NCBI RefSeq assembly: GCF_002849225.1
Contig: NZ_PKMC01000002.1
Location: forward strand, 310,001 to 374,000
Source of the DNA: Actinomyces sp. UMB0138
GTDB taxonomy: Bacteria > Bacillota > Negativicutes > Veillonellales > Veillonellaceae
DNA length: 64,000 bases
Reading direction: 5' to 3'
Both the position numbers and the translations under genes were made by a program. Shown one piece after another: positions 1-9,029 of this stretch; the first letter of the stretch is position 1; each line of letters opens with the position of its first letter. The notes under the pieces were generated by a model that worked only from the letters and a program-made list of their open reading frames with translations, was not told the origin of the DNA and made no database searches.

Positions 1-121
1 GTGCTCGACCGCTTCGGGCGGACAATTCGGCAACACGCACCGCTATATAGTGCACGCAAAACTAGACCACTGGGTGCCCCCTGAAACCGGCATCCCCGCA
101 GAACTAGAAGGAACAAAATAA
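1..121 (+). CDS. Class E sortase, C-terminal fragment (5' end outside window)
   Basis: The second reading frame is open from base 2 to a TAA at 119-121. It encodes about 39 residues beginning CSTASGG and containing the stretch RYIVHAKLDHWV. The Cys followed about a dozen residues later by RYIVHAKL matches the last strands of class E sortases, where the catalytic Cys lies in a TC motif and an Arg follows in the next strand. Class E sortases cleave LAxTG signals and anchor proteins to peptidoglycan. In Streptomyces srtE genes lie beside the same trpG/pabA-like gene and pknB cluster, which supports the call. The stop overlaps the start of the next gene (TAATG), so the two are translationally coupled. 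The rest of the protein is not visible. Confidence 0.72.
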   Translation, partial: CSTASGGQFGNTHRYIVHAKLDHWVPPETGIPAELEGTK

Positions 122-276
122 TGTACGCAGCACTGTGGCGGATACTGCCCGGACCCACATTCGTGAAATTGCTAGAAGCCCTAGTCCTGCTTATGGGTAC
201 CATTGCAGTACTTTTTACCTGGGTCTACCCCTGGGCGGAAAAGTACTTCAATCTGACCGGAAACACTGTTCATTAG
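121..276 (+). CDS. Small single-span membrane protein (51 aa)
   Basis: The ATG at 121 overlaps the sortase TAA. The 51-codon frame ends at TAG 274-276, ten bases before the amidotransferase gene. The protein starts MYAALWRILPGPTFVK and then has one hydrophobic segment (about residues 16-37) ending in a YPW motif before a short polar tail. Small proteins of this design with a LWR-LPGP amino end occur at the same place, between sortase E and the pabA-like gene, in other actinobacteria; that is family recall, not a search. The function is unknown. Coupling to the sortase suggests it is made together with the anchoring machinery. It is easily missed because of its size. Confidence 0.75.
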   Translation: MYAALWRILPGPTFVKLLEALVLLMGTIAVLFTWVYPWAEKYFNLTGNTVH

Positions 277-285
277 GCAAAACAT

Positions 286-990
286 ATGGAAAATCAGCAA
301 GTGGGCAAGGGCCTAAAAATACTGTGCGTAGATAACTACGATTCCTTCGTATGGACCATCGTCGGCTACCTGCGGGCCCTGGGCGCCACAGTTGAGGTGG
401 TACGCAACGATCGCGTGGCCGCAAACGCTCCGGCACAGGTAGATATAGACAAAATAGGCGGACGTTTCTACACGGACCAAAACGGGCAAGCCCCACAGGC
501 AACCCGCGCGGCCTCTGTAGAGGACGCCATCGCCCCATACGATGGCATCCTTGTTAGCCCCGGACCGGGCACGCCCTCGGAAGCCGGAGCAAGCCCCGCA
601 GTGTTGCGGGCCTGCAAAAAAATGGGCAAGCCGATGCTAGGGGTGTGCCTAGGTGAGCAGGGACTGGCCGAAATTTGTGGCGCCAAAGTAGTGCGCGCCC
701 CGCAGCTTATGCACGGAAAAACATCTATGATCAGCCATAACCGTGCTGGCATTTTCGAAGGCATCGAAAGCCCACTGCAAATAACCCGCTACCACTCCCT
801 AGCGGTCGACCCCGCTACCATCCCCACCGAGCTCGAAGTAACCGCCACCACCGACGACGGCATCGTGATGGGAATCCAACACAGGCAAGTGCCACTATGG
901 GGCGTCCAATTCCACCCCGAATCCGTCACCACCCACGCCGGACACCAAATGTTTGCCAACTGGCTCCGCCAGGTGCGTGACCATAGGTGA
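286..990 (+). CDS. pabA: Glutamine amidotransferase, anthranilate/aminodeoxychorismate synthase component II
   Basis: A class I glutamine amidotransferase of 234 aa that would supply ammonia from glutamine to a chorismate-using synthase (folate or tryptophan branch). The nucleophile elbow reads GVCLGEQGL (about residues 124-132), and the catalytic His-Glu pair is in QFHPESV near residue 212. The amino end ILCVDNYDSF is typical. The position before the pknB cluster matches the trpG/pabA-like gene of Mycobacterium and Streptomyces. A stretch of about 40 residues around positions 45-85 (VDIDKIGG...SVEDAI) looks longer than in compact PabA proteins. GTG 301 is an alternative start; neither start has a strong ribosome-binding site. 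The stop overlaps the next start (GTGA). Which pathway it serves cannot be read from the sequence. Confidence 0.85.
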   Translation: MENQQVGKGLKILCVDNYDSFVWTIVGYLRALGATVEVVRNDRVAANAPAQVDIDKIGGRFYTDQNGQAPQATRAASVEDAIAPYDGILVSPGPGTPSEAGASPAVLRACKKMGKPMLGVCLGEQGLAEICGAKVVRAPQLMHGKTSMISHNRAGIFEGIESPLQITRYHSLAVDPATIPTELEVTATTDDGIVMGIQHRQVPLWGVQFHPESVTTHAGHQMFANWLRQVRDHR

Positions 991-1493
991 ACCAGCTGCT
1001 GACAAAGGCGAAAACCCTAGCCGGAGACGCCCCACTACGACTCCTCATAGACGGCCGCTCCGGATCAGGCAAGACGTCCTTAGCGCAGCAGCTAAGCCAA
1101 GAAACAGAAGAACTCGAACTACTAGCGGTAGAACAATGGTGTCCCGGCTGGGACGGCCTGCAGCAAGCCGCCCACACCTGCGCCGATCTACTGCACGGCC
1201 GCATCACCCAAGTACACCTATGGGACTGGTACGCCGACGATTGGGGCAACTGGTTGCGCCCGGACCCAACTAAAGACTGGATCGTAGAAGGATGCGGCGC
1301 CCTCACCCGCGATTCCGTGAGCGCGCCCGGCGCCGTAGGTGTATGGCTAGAACTAGACGCCGCCGAGCGTAAAAAGCGCGCTCTGGCCCGCGACGGCGAA
1401 CTCTACGCTCCCCACTGGCACGACTGGGCAAAAGCCGAAGAAAAACTATACGGCGCCGAAAAACCCTGGCAACTAGCCGCCCTCCACCTGTAA
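987..1493 (+). CDS. Small P-loop kinase/ATPase, uridine-kinase-like
   Basis: A 168-aa protein starting at GTG 987, overlapping the amidotransferase TGA by four bases. The Walker A motif GRSGSGKTS lies at about residues 23-31, and an acidic strand IVEGCGAL at about 91-98 could provide the catalytic or base acid. It resembles the short nucleoside/nucleotide-kinase-like ATPases of actinobacteria often labelled uridine kinase, which are shorter than true Udk (about 210 aa). The carboxyl part (WHDWAKAEEKLYGAEKPW) carries the W..W...E..Y pattern of this group. The substrate is unknown. It is the last gene of the rightward group that ends at the terminator at 1508-1540. Confidence 0.65.
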   Translation: MNQLLTKAKTLAGDAPLRLLIDGRSGSGKTSLAQQLSQETEELELLAVEQWCPGWDGLQQAAHTCADLLHGRITQVHLWDWYADDWGNWLRPDPTKDWIVEGCGALTRDSVSAPGAVGVWLELDAAERKKRALARDGELYAPHWHDWAKAEEKLYGAEKPWQLAALHL

Positions 1494-1507
1494 AACACGC
1501 AAAAGAA

Positions 1508-1540
1508 AAGTGCCCACCGGGACCGATCCGGCGGGCACTT
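1508..1540. terminator. Bidirectional terminator between convergent genes
   Basis: A 13-base arm AAGTGCCCaCCGG pairs with CCGGCGGGCACTT with one mismatch across a 7-base loop. It stands between the kinase gene ending at 1493 and the convergent pknB ending at 1552. An A-rich stretch precedes it (useful for leftward transcripts); the rightward side lacks a strong T tract. Confidence 0.75.
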
Positions 1541-1551
1541 CAGCCTAACCA

Positions 1552-3420
1552 CTAATGCTCGTTGCCAGTATCTTGGCTCTGATTATTACCGGTATTGCCA
1601 CTATCAGATGATTCCTTGTCCTTATTACCCGGCTCCTTAGTGGACTGAGACGGGCTCGGCGACGGCGACGCCGGCGCCTTCGCAACATTCACCGTAATAG
1701 AAGTGCCCTGCTTTACCTGGCCCACCGCAGACAAAGATGCGACGTTACCGGCAGGAACCGCGCCGGTTTCGACCTCGGTAATAGTAATGGACAAGCCATT
1801 TTCCTGCAGGAACTTAACCACTTCATCCTTAGACTTACCAACCAGCTCCTGCGGCACATTGACCATGCCAGAACCAACAATCAAGTTGATAGTGGTGCCC
1901 TTGGCAACCTTGGTGCCAGCCTCCGGATCAGAAGTAATCACCTGATCCTTCGGAACGGTACCCGAATCCTGAGTGCTCACCGACCCCGCGGACAGACCGG
2001 CAGCCTCAAGGGTAGAACGGGCCTGCTCCTGGCTCATTCCTGCCAAGTCGGGGACCTGAATCTCGCCTCGACCCTTAGAAATGATGACAGTAACCTTGGA
2101 CCCCTTATCCACCTGCGTGCCAGGCTCCGGAGTCGAAGAAATCACGTGATCGGCCTCGACCGTATCCGATTCCTCCGGTTCGCCCTCGACCATAGTAAGA
2201 CCCGCGTTAGACAGTTCAGTACGGGCCTCAGCGCGGGACATCCCCACAATATTCGCGGGCACCGCAACCTTGTTCTCGTTAGGATCCTTCTGCCCGTGAA
2301 TAAACAGGTAGGCAACGGCCGCAACCGCCGCAATAGCTAGCAGCGACACCAACACGCCAATAATGCGGTTCCGCCGCCTGCGCTTCTTATCCTTCTGCGC
2401 CTGCACCCGCTTGGCCTCCTGGCGGGCTCGCCGCAATGCAGCCTGATCCTGAATCGGAGACTGCTGCTGGGTAATCGACAGCGCCCTGGTGCGATCCAGT
2501 TCGTCGGTGCGAGTGAGAACCTGAGTTTCGCCCTCGCCCCAAGTATCCACGCCGGGAGCACCAACGCGCGCCCCGCGACCCGCTGCTACCAAATCCTGCA
2601 GCATCTGGCCGGCATCGCCGTAACGATCCTCCTTGGCCTTAGCCAGGGACTTCATTACCACGCGATTCAACGCATCCGGAATGTCGGGAGTGATCTGCGC
2701 GGGAGGAGTAGGCACCTTCGAGACGTGCTGGTAGGCCACGGCCACCGCGGTATCGCCGGTGAACGGGGGTCGCCCGGTAAGTAGCTCGTACAGCAGACAC
2801 CCGGCGGAATACAAGTCCGAGCGATTGTCCACCTTTTCGCCGCGCGCCTGTTCAGGAGACAGGTACTGGGCAGTGCCAACAACGGCATCAGTCTGCGTCA
2901 TAGTGGCCGAGGAATCCGCAAGCGCCCTGGCAATGCCGAAGTCCATGACCTTGACCTTGCCGGTGGTAGTGAGCATGACGTTTCCCGGCTTGATATCGCG
3001 GTGCACCAGGCCCTGCGAATGCGCGTACTCCAGTGCCTGCAGCACGCCGGTCATGATCTCGATTGCCTCGTCGATAGGGACGGGAGAACCGTCAGAGAGC
3101 AGGTCTCGTACCGTATGCCCCTCTACATATTCCATGATGATGTAAGGCACCTGCACGGTAGAACCGTCGGGAGTGGTAACAGTTTCCTCGCCGGTGTCAT
3201 ACACCGCCACAATGTTCGGGTGGTTCAGCGACGCTGCCGACTGAGCTTCCCGGCGGAAACGGGCTTGGAAAATAGAATCTCGAGCCAAGTCAGTGCGCAG
3301 CATCTTGATGGCGACCACACGAGATAGACGAATATCGTAGCCCAGGTGGACTTGCGCCATCCCCCCGCGGCCAATGAGTGTTCGTACCTCGTAGCGTCCT
3401 GCTAACAGAGATTCGGCCAT
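1552..3420 (-). CDS. pknB: PASTA-domain Ser/Thr protein kinase PknB
   Basis: A membrane-spanning kinase that senses peptidoglycan or lipid II and controls growth and division. The kinase domain fills residues 1-275: glycine loop GRGGMAQVHLG, Lys39, catalytic HRDIKPGN with Asp142, and DFG. A charged juxtamembrane linker (RRRRNR) leads to one membrane segment at about 353-375. Three extracellular PASTA repeats follow (about 385-450, 452-518, 520-588; M. tuberculosis PknB has four), then a Ser/Pro/Asn/Gln-rich tail. Its start lies inside the 3' end of pknA (19-base overlap), with GAAGGG seven bases upstream. It is the last gene of the fhaA-to-pknB cluster. The 622-aa length is normal for the family. 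Confidence 0.96.
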   Translation of the reverse strand: MAESLLAGRYEVRTLIGRGGMAQVHLGYDIRLSRVVAIKMLRTDLARDSIFQARFRREAQSAASLNHPNIVAVYDTGEETVTTPDGSTVQVPYIIMEYVEGHTVRDLLSDGSPVPIDEAIEIMTGVLQALEYAHSQGLVHRDIKPGNVMLTTTGKVKVMDFGIARALADSSATMTQTDAVVGTAQYLSPEQARGEKVDNRSDLYSAGCLLYELLTGRPPFTGDTAVAVAYQHVSKVPTPPAQITPDIPDALNRVVMKSLAKAKEDRYGDAGQMLQDLVAAGRGARVGAPGVDTWGEGETQVLTRTDELDRTRALSITQQQSPIQDQAALRRARQEAKRVQAQKDKKRRRRNRIIGVLVSLLAIAAVAAVAYLFIHGQKDPNENKVAVPANIVGMSRAEARTELSNAGLTMVEGEPEESDTVEADHVISSTPEPGTQVDKGSKVTVIISKGRGEIQVPDLAGMSQEQARSTLEAAGLSAGSVSTQDSGTVPKDQVITSDPEAGTKVAKGTTINLIVGSGMVNVPQELVGKSKDEVVKFLQENGLSITITEVETGAVPAGNVASLSAVGQVKQGTSITVNVAKAPASPSPSPSQSTKEPGNKDKESSDSGNTGNNQSQDTGNEH

Positions 3421-4832
3421 GACACACCCTTCAAATCAGTTACTAGCGCGAGGGCGGCATGCGCCCTCGCAGGTTCAATTATGTTCCAAATGACCATCAT
3501 TGCGATGGCAAAGACAATTAGTGCAAAAGCGGCCAGAAGAATCCAGTATGTCAGGTCAGTGCCAGCTTCTTGATGCTTCGCATACCCCTGCGTCTGCGCT
3601 GCAAGAGGCCTGGCCGTAGAACCGGCCTTAGCCCGGGCCACTCGCTTCTTATTCCTGTCTGGCGGACGCCAGGCGGGCGGTTTGGTGGGACGCCACTTGC
3701 CCAGGGCTTCGATGGCTCCGGCCAGCGATTCCTTAGTGATCCTCCGGTGCGGACCGGTGGATTCAGAAGTGTGTTTGGGGGCAAACTCGGGCGGCATCTG
3801 GTCCGGTGCCGCTACTGTGCCACCGTCCAGCTCTTCTACCCTGTCGGAATCTTGAGCCAGCGGTTCGATAGAAGTTCGCACCGCCCCCTTGTGGGTCCCA
3901 CCTGGAAGCGGCCACGGGCGCATAAGAGTGCGCTTCTTTGCCTTGGGGATGCGGCTGGGCGATGTCTCTTTCGAGGGCGCCGCCTTGGGCTCCGATTCGC
4001 CGGTGCGGAGAATGTGGCTTACGCGGGCCAATTCTCGGGCCAGGTCGCGGGCAGAGGCAGGCCGGTGGGCAGGATTCTTTTCGAGCAGCTGCATGACCAG
4101 TGCACGCAGTTCGGCGGGCACGGATTCTGGCAGTGGTGGAACCTTCTGGTTCACATGCGCGAAAGCGATATCCACCTGCGAAGACCCGGTAAAGGGACGC
4201 TTTCCGGCAAGGGCCTCGTAAGCGATGATTCCCAGGGCGTACAGGTCTCCGGCGGGAGTCGCAGGATTGCCCGTAGCCTGCTCCGGGGGCAGGTACTGGG
4301 CTGTTCCCATGACCATGCCCACCGCGGTCAACTGTTCCTGATGCGGGCTAAACGAAATGCCGAAATCGGTAAGCTTGGCGACTCCATCCGCACGCACCAG
4401 AATATTCGCCGGTTTGATGTCGCGGTGAACAATCCCCGCGCTATGGACGGCGTCCAAAGCATTGGCGGTCTGGTACATGATCGACAGCAGCAGATCCAGC
4501 TCCAAAGTAGCGCCATCTTGCAGTAGTTCGGTCATCGGGACGCCGTCGACCAGCTCCATGATGAGCCAGGCCAAGCCGTCGTCCTCGCCATAATCTAGAG
4601 TTTGAGCCACGCCAGGATGCGAAATCTTTTGGGCGTTGCGCGCCTCCACATTGAATCGGGCTAGGAACTGGCCTTGGCCTTCCAACTCTTCTTTCAAGAC
4701 CTTCGCGGCAACGATCTTCCCATCCTGCGAATCGCGGGCCTGCCACACTTCTCCCATGCCGCCAACAGCAATCTGGGTTAGCAGCACGTAGCGCTCCCCA
4801 AGGGTGAAACCAGCAGCAATGCGTCCACTCAT
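3402..4832 (-). CDS. pknA: Ser/Thr protein kinase PknA
   Basis: The second kinase of the cluster, which phosphorylates division and wall proteins and is thought to work with PknB. The kinase domain spans about residues 12-275 (AVGGMGEVW loop, Lys44, HRDIKPAN with Asp138, DFGIS). A basic, Pro-rich linker of about 150 residues leads to a single membrane segment near residues 430-452 and a short extracellular tail without PASTA repeats. The 3' end overlaps pknB, and the start overlaps pbpA by an ATGA. The last coding bases contain an inverted pair of the GAGGGCG heptamer (about 3450-3470), so part of the tail (around ARAHAALAL) is dictated by that motif. Confidence 0.94.
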   Translation of the reverse strand: MSGRIAAGFTLGERYVLLTQIAVGGMGEVWQARDSQDGKIVAAKVLKEELEGQGQFLARFNVEARNAQKISHPGVAQTLDYGEDDGLAWLIMELVDGVPMTELLQDGATLELDLLLSIMYQTANALDAVHSAGIVHRDIKPANILVRADGVAKLTDFGISFSPHQEQLTAVGMVMGTAQYLPPEQATGNPATPAGDLYALGIIAYEALAGKRPFTGSSQVDIAFAHVNQKVPPLPESVPAELRALVMQLLEKNPAHRPASARDLARELARVSHILRTGESEPKAAPSKETSPSRIPKAKKRTLMRPWPLPGGTHKGAVRTSIEPLAQDSDRVEELDGGTVAAPDQMPPEFAPKHTSESTGPHRRITKESLAGAIEALGKWRPTKPPAWRPPDRNKKRVARAKAGSTARPLAAQTQGYAKHQEAGTDLTYWILLAAFALIVFAIAMMVIWNIIEPARAHAALALVTDLKGVSWPNLC

Positions 4833-6277
4833 TGGTTGATCACCGCCTGCATTACCGCTTTAGCAATAGGGGCGGCCACCTGCCCGCCGTAAGCAATGTC
4901 GACTCCGGCCTGGCCGCCCTCGACTACCACGGCCACGGCGACCTTCGGATCGGTTGCAGGGGCGAAACCGGTAAACCAGCCGTCTGCCAGGTTGCCGCGT
5001 TCGGCCGTGCCGGTCTTGCCCGCTACGTCGATGCCAGAAATCTGGGCTGCGGTGGCGGTGCCCTCCTTGGTGGCATCCACCATCATCTTGGTCAGCTGCG
5101 CCGCGTTGTCAGCCTGCATGGCCCGCCCAAATTCCCGGGGAGATTCTTCCTTCTGTACCCCCAGGTCGGCGTCCAGAATCCGCGATATTAGCTGCGGCTT
5201 CATAACGGTGCCCTCATTGCCAATGGCGGCAGAAACCATAGCCATCTGCAGAGGGGTAACCCGGACGTCGTATTGGCCGATTGCGCTCATGGCTGTCTGG
5301 GCCTGTGGCATGTCTTTGGGGAAGGTCGAGGGCGTCGCCCTCAACGGAATGCGGTGGGCGGTAGAGAAGCCGAAGGCGTCGGCCTGCTTCGAGAGGGCCT
5401 CCTGGCCGATGGCCATGCCAGCCTTCGCGAAGGTGGTGTTACAGGAATTCGCCAGTGCGTACTGGAAAGTCGGATTGCCGTCGCCGCAAGTTTCTCCGGC
5501 GTCGTTAGAGATCTTGTTCGTGGTTTGGGGTAGATCCAAAGAGACGGGCGAATCAATCTTCGTGTTCGGCTTGTACTTACCGGACTCGAGCATGGCCGCT
5601 GCCGTGATCAACTTGAACGTGGACCCGGGCGCGTAAGTGTGATCGCCGAAAGCCCTGTTGTCCAGCGGCTTTTCAGTGTCTTTATTGTAAGCGTCGTAAG
5701 CCTGCTGGGCCGTCTTCCCGTCATGGGCGGCAAGGGGATTCGGGTCGTACGAGGGCGAGGAATACAGCGCCAGGATCCGTCCAGTCTTGGGCTCAAGTGC
5801 CACAACGGCTCCGCGGCGATCTCCTAATGCTTCTGCGGCGGCTTGCTGGGCAGCCGGATTGAGGGTGAGCTCTACCGAGCCGCCCACCGGCTGTGCCCCG
5901 GTGAACAGGCGTTGTATGCGCGACTTCAGGAGCGTGTCGGAGGTGCCATCTAGCACCTGGTTTTGGTTGGCCTCCAGGCCTGTAGCCGTGTTGAATGCCG
6001 TGGCGTAGTAGCCGGTAGACAGGGCGTACAACCCGCCTGCGGGGTATTGGCGCTGATACTTGAACACGTCCCCGGAAGGTTTAGAAGACGCCACGGGCGT
6101 GCCGCCCACAATGATTGAGCCACGGTCGCGCCCGGTAGAGGCGTAGATGGTGCGCGCGTTGCGCGAATCCGCGTTCAGTTCGGGAGCCTTCACAAACTGG
6201 ATGAAAGTGGCCGCGCACATGAGCGTCACGAACATGAGGACCACAACAAAGGTCAGGCGTCGCACTTGCGTATTCAC
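4829..6277 (-). CDS. pbpA: Class B penicillin-binding protein PbpA (transpeptidase)
   Basis: A monofunctional D,D-transpeptidase that cross-links septal and side-wall peptidoglycan with its partner SEDS protein encoded next door. The protein is 482 aa. It has one amino-terminal membrane anchor (about residues 8-28), a dimerisation region, then the transpeptidase motifs STFK (Ser219 nucleophile), SCN (278-280) and KTGTAE near residue 420. It overlaps rodA and pknA by four bases each. A GAGGGCGTCGCCCTC palindrome lies within the coding sequence at about 5328-5342. Confidence 0.95.
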   Translation of the reverse strand: MNTQVRRLTFVVVLMFVTLMCAATFIQFVKAPELNADSRNARTIYASTGRDRGSIIVGGTPVASSKPSGDVFKYQRQYPAGGLYALSTGYYATAFNTATGLEANQNQVLDGTSDTLLKSRIQRLFTGAQPVGGSVELTLNPAAQQAAAEALGDRRGAVVALEPKTGRILALYSSPSYDPNPLAAHDGKTAQQAYDAYNKDTEKPLDNRAFGDHTYAPGSTFKLITAAAMLESGKYKPNTKIDSPVSLDLPQTTNKISNDAGETCGDGNPTFQYALANSCNTTFAKAGMAIGQEALSKQADAFGFSTAHRIPLRATPSTFPKDMPQAQTAMSAIGQYDVRVTPLQMAMVSAAIGNEGTVMKPQLISRILDADLGVQKEESPREFGRAMQADNAAQLTKMMVDATKEGTATAAQISGIDVAGKTGTAERGNLADGWFTGFAPATDPKVAVAVVVEGGQAGVDIAYGGQVAAPIAKAVMQAVINQ

Positions 6278-7740
6278 TGTGCCTCCCCCTTGTTTAGGTG
6301 TACCAGTTGGGTTTCGTCGTTTGAGGGCGTGGCCCCACTTTGGGCGGGGGCGTTCTTCTTCGCCGGATTGCCCTTGGTTACCTTCGCTATCTCGGCAGTA
6401 GTGAGGTTGCCGGTGGGAGCGGGACGGCGGGCAGCGTCGGAGATGCGCAATAGGAGCCCGACGATGATCCAGCTGGACATCAGCGAGGATCCGCCGGCCG
6501 CCAGGAAGGGCAGTGTCAGGCCGGTAAGAGGAAGGACTCGGGTAATGCCGCCTACCACTACGAATACCTGGAAGGCGATACCAAAGCTGAGGCCGGTGGC
6601 TAGCAATTTGCCGAAGCCGTCACGCACCCCGATGGCGGTGCGCATGCCGCGTTCGATAAGGATCAAATACAGGGCAAGGATGGCAAAGACGCCGGTAAGT
6701 CCCAGTTCTTCCGCTAGGGAAGCGAAGATGAAATCGGAGTTGGCGAAGGGCACGATCTGGGGGTAGCCAGAGCCCCAACCGGTGCCGAATAGGCCGCCGG
6801 TGGCCATGCCGAACAGCCCTTGCACCAGCTGTCCGGAGCCGCCGGGCCGGTTATATACCGCCGGGTCGAGGGCGTGTAGCCACCCGTCGATGCGCGAGGA
6901 GACGTGGGAAACTTTGGTTGCCATCCACAGGAATGGCAGCATCAAAAGCGCGCCAATGACCAGCCAGGACACGCGGTCGGTGGCCACGTAGATCATGGCT
7001 ACGAATAGACCGAATAGCAGTAGGGAAGTGCCGAAGTCGCGCTGGCCCACCAGGACGACTATAGAGACTATCCAGACCACCACTAGCGGGCCTAAGTCGC
7101 GTGGTCGGGGCAGGCGCAAGCCAAGAATTTTTGGTCCGCCGACCGACAGTTTGTCGCGTCCTTCCACCAGGTAGGCGGCGAAGAAAATAGCTAGGAGGAT
7201 CTTTGTGAGCTCTGCCGGCTGAATGGTGATGAAGCCCAGGTTGATCCAGATCTTTGCCCCGTTCACCGCGGGGAAGAAGATGGGCAGTACCAGCAGTACC
7301 AGGCCTGCCAGCATCAGCAGGTAAGAGTTCTTGCGCAGCCGCCTGTGGTCGCGGACTGCAATTAGGGTAAGCGCCATCAAAATGATGCCGGCAACGGTGA
7401 TGATCAGCTGTTTTGAGCCAACCGCTAGATCCTGCTGGCCACGGGCTTCATAAGAGATGTCGAGCCTGTAGATCATTGCCAGCCCGATCCCGTTCAGGGC
7501 CACCGCGATGGGCAAAATGACGGGGTCAGCGTAGGGCGCGAAATGGCGTACCAGCAGGTGTGTTGCCACCGTAAATACGACGAGGGCGCCAACGTGCAGC
7601 CACAGCCCCGCGGGGGGTTCACCAGTCTTGGTGATTGCCGTGGCCACATATGCGCCCACCCCGACTAGTAGCGCTAGCACCAGCAGCGCTATTTCGGGAA
7701 GCCGAGCCGAAGAAACCGGCTTTATCTCGACTGTTGCCAT
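6274..7740 (-). CDS. rodA: SEDS-family glycosyltransferase RodA/FtsW
   Basis: A polytopic membrane protein of 488 aa that polymerises lipid II glycan strands in partnership with PbpA. The sequence is almost continuously hydrophobic, with about a dozen membrane segments. The SEDS signatures are clear: the NGAKIWI...QPAELTK region mid-protein and the GGITRVLPLTGLTLPFLAAGGSS region near the carboxyl end (about 405-430). The hydrophilic tail (from about 445) is Lys/Ala/Glu-rich. Start and stop overlap pstP and pbpA by one to four bases. RodA is preferred to FtsW because of its place in the pbpA cluster; ftsW normally lies in the mur-ftsZ cluster. Confidence 0.93.
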   Translation of the reverse strand: MATVEIKPVSSARLPEIALLVLALLVGVGAYVATAITKTGEPPAGLWLHVGALVVFTVATHLLVRHFAPYADPVILPIAVALNGIGLAMIYRLDISYEARGQQDLAVGSKQLIITVAGIILMALTLIAVRDHRRLRKNSYLLMLAGLVLLVLPIFFPAVNGAKIWINLGFITIQPAELTKILLAIFFAAYLVEGRDKLSVGGPKILGLRLPRPRDLGPLVVVWIVSIVVLVGQRDFGTSLLLFGLFVAMIYVATDRVSWLVIGALLMLPFLWMATKVSHVSSRIDGWLHALDPAVYNRPGGSGQLVQGLFGMATGGLFGTGWGSGYPQIVPFANSDFIFASLAEELGLTGVFAILALYLILIERGMRTAIGVRDGFGKLLATGLSFGIAFQVFVVVGGITRVLPLTGLTLPFLAAGGSSLMSSWIIVGLLLRISDAARRPAPTGNLTTAEIAKVTKGNPAKKNAPAQSGATPSNDETQLVHLNKGEAQ

Positions 7741-9029
7741 TACTTATTTGCCTTTGGTGGCTTCGAATTTGAAGACTGTTCCTGGTTCCGCACGTGCGTC
7801 TTTTGAAGGTTCTTCACCACTTCGCGGGCGCGGGTGAGCGATTCCCTGGTAATCGGGGTTTTTAGCCGGTCGCGGGCAAACGGGTCCAGTTCGCTCATGG
7901 GCAAGTTAGACAGTTCAACGTGGTGAGATAGGTGCCAGGGGCCAATAGTTTGCGGAATCCCCTGATAGATGGCCACTGTGCCCCTGTACGGGGCAACGTA
8001 GTACTGGCTTTGCGACCAGTTCCAGGCGAGTATTCCACCCACGCCCACGGCAGCGGCTATGAGTAGGGAAATGGCAGCTGTAAGAAGCCGGCTGCGACGT
8101 TTTTTGCGCTTGGAAGCGCGCGCATCCGCCTCGTCGGCTTCGACCTCTTTTTGGTCCCGAGGGCTGCGCGAAGGGTCCCCCCGCCCAGTCAAAGCGGCCG
8201 CTTTACCTGCCGCAGAATCTGCGTCCCGAGTGCGGTCCAAGCGGTTCGTAGCCGCTGCTCCCACAATCTGGGGCGAGGCCGAAGGCTCAAAGCCAAGATG
8301 GTCCGGATCGACCACGTCTGCGATTACGACGGTAACGTTGTCGGGCCCACCCGCGCGCAATGCCAACGCAATTAGCTGATCGCATGCATCTGCCGGATCT
8401 TCGACCCCGTGGAGGACTTCGCCGATTGTCTGGGCACTAACCACACCAGACAGACCGTCAGAGCAGAGCAGCCACCGGTCGCCCTCGACGGCTTCCCTAA
8501 TGGATTCGTCCAACGTAATGTCCGAGGTCGAATCGCCCAGTACGCGAAGAAGAACGCTGCGCTGGGGGTGGGTCTCGGCTTGCTCGGGGGTGAGCTGCCC
8601 GGACTGTACCAGGTACTGCACAAACGAGTGGTCGGTAGTTACCTGCGTAAGCGTTCCCTGGCGCAGCAGGTACGCCCTCGAATCGCCAATGTGAGTCATG
8701 GCCAGCTTGTTGCCGCTGCGCAAAACAGCGATACAAGTAGTGCCGAGGCCATGCAGATCGGCATCGTGGGAAGAACGGTCAACCAGTTCCTCGTGCGCGT
8801 CCGAAATGCGGGTGCGCAACAGGTTCAGCAGGTCGTCTGCGCCGTGGGCGTCAGTGTCCAGATCCGCCAGGTGTGCCACCGCGATAGAAGAGGCAATGTC
8901 GCCGCCCGCAGGCCCGCCCATGCCGTCGGCAAGCACCAACAGGTGAGGTCCGGCGTAACCGGAATCCTGATTCGACTTCCGCACCAACCCCACATCAGAG
9001 CGGGTAGCAAAACGCAAAGTAAGACTCAT
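7740..9029 (-). CDS. pstP: PP2C-type Ser/Thr phosphatase PstP
   Basis: The cognate phosphatase that reverses phosphorylation by PknA and PknB. The catalytic PPM domain covers about residues 1-235, with metal-binding motifs SNQD, LADGMGG, THIGDSRAY, SDGLSG and GGPDN in the expected order. A variable, charged linker follows. A membrane segment lies at about 305-330 (LLTAAISLLIAAAVGVG), then an extracellular part of about 95 residues. The protein is 429 aa, somewhat shorter than M. tuberculosis PstP (514 aa) because the outer part is reduced. It overlaps fhaB and rodA, so the genes are probably co-translated. Confidence 0.95.
   Translation of the reverse strand: MSLTLRFATRSDVGLVRKSNQDSGYAGPHLLVLADGMGGPAGGDIASSIAVAHLADLDTDAHGADDLLNLLRTRISDAHEELVDRSSHDADLHGLGTTCIAVLRSGNKLAMTHIGDSRAYLLRQGTLTQVTTDHSFVQYLVQSGQLTPEQAETHPQRSVLLRVLGDSTSDITLDESIREAVEGDRWLLCSDGLSGVVSAQTIGEVLHGVEDPADACDQLIALALRAGGPDNVTVVIADVVDPDHLGFEPSASPQIVGAAATNRLDRTRDADSAAGKAAALTGRGDPSRSPRDQKEVEADEADARASKRKKRRSRLLTAAISLLIAAAVGVGGILAWNWSQSQYYVAPYRGTVAIYQGIPQTIGPWHLSHHVELSNLPMSELDPFARDRLKTPITRESLTRAREVVKNLQKTHVRNQEQSSNSKPPKANK

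Noticed and set aside
3570..4526. 318-codon plus-strand frame opposite pknA
   Set aside because: Antisense to conserved kinase motifs, with Arg/Gly-rich low-complexity composition; a shadow.
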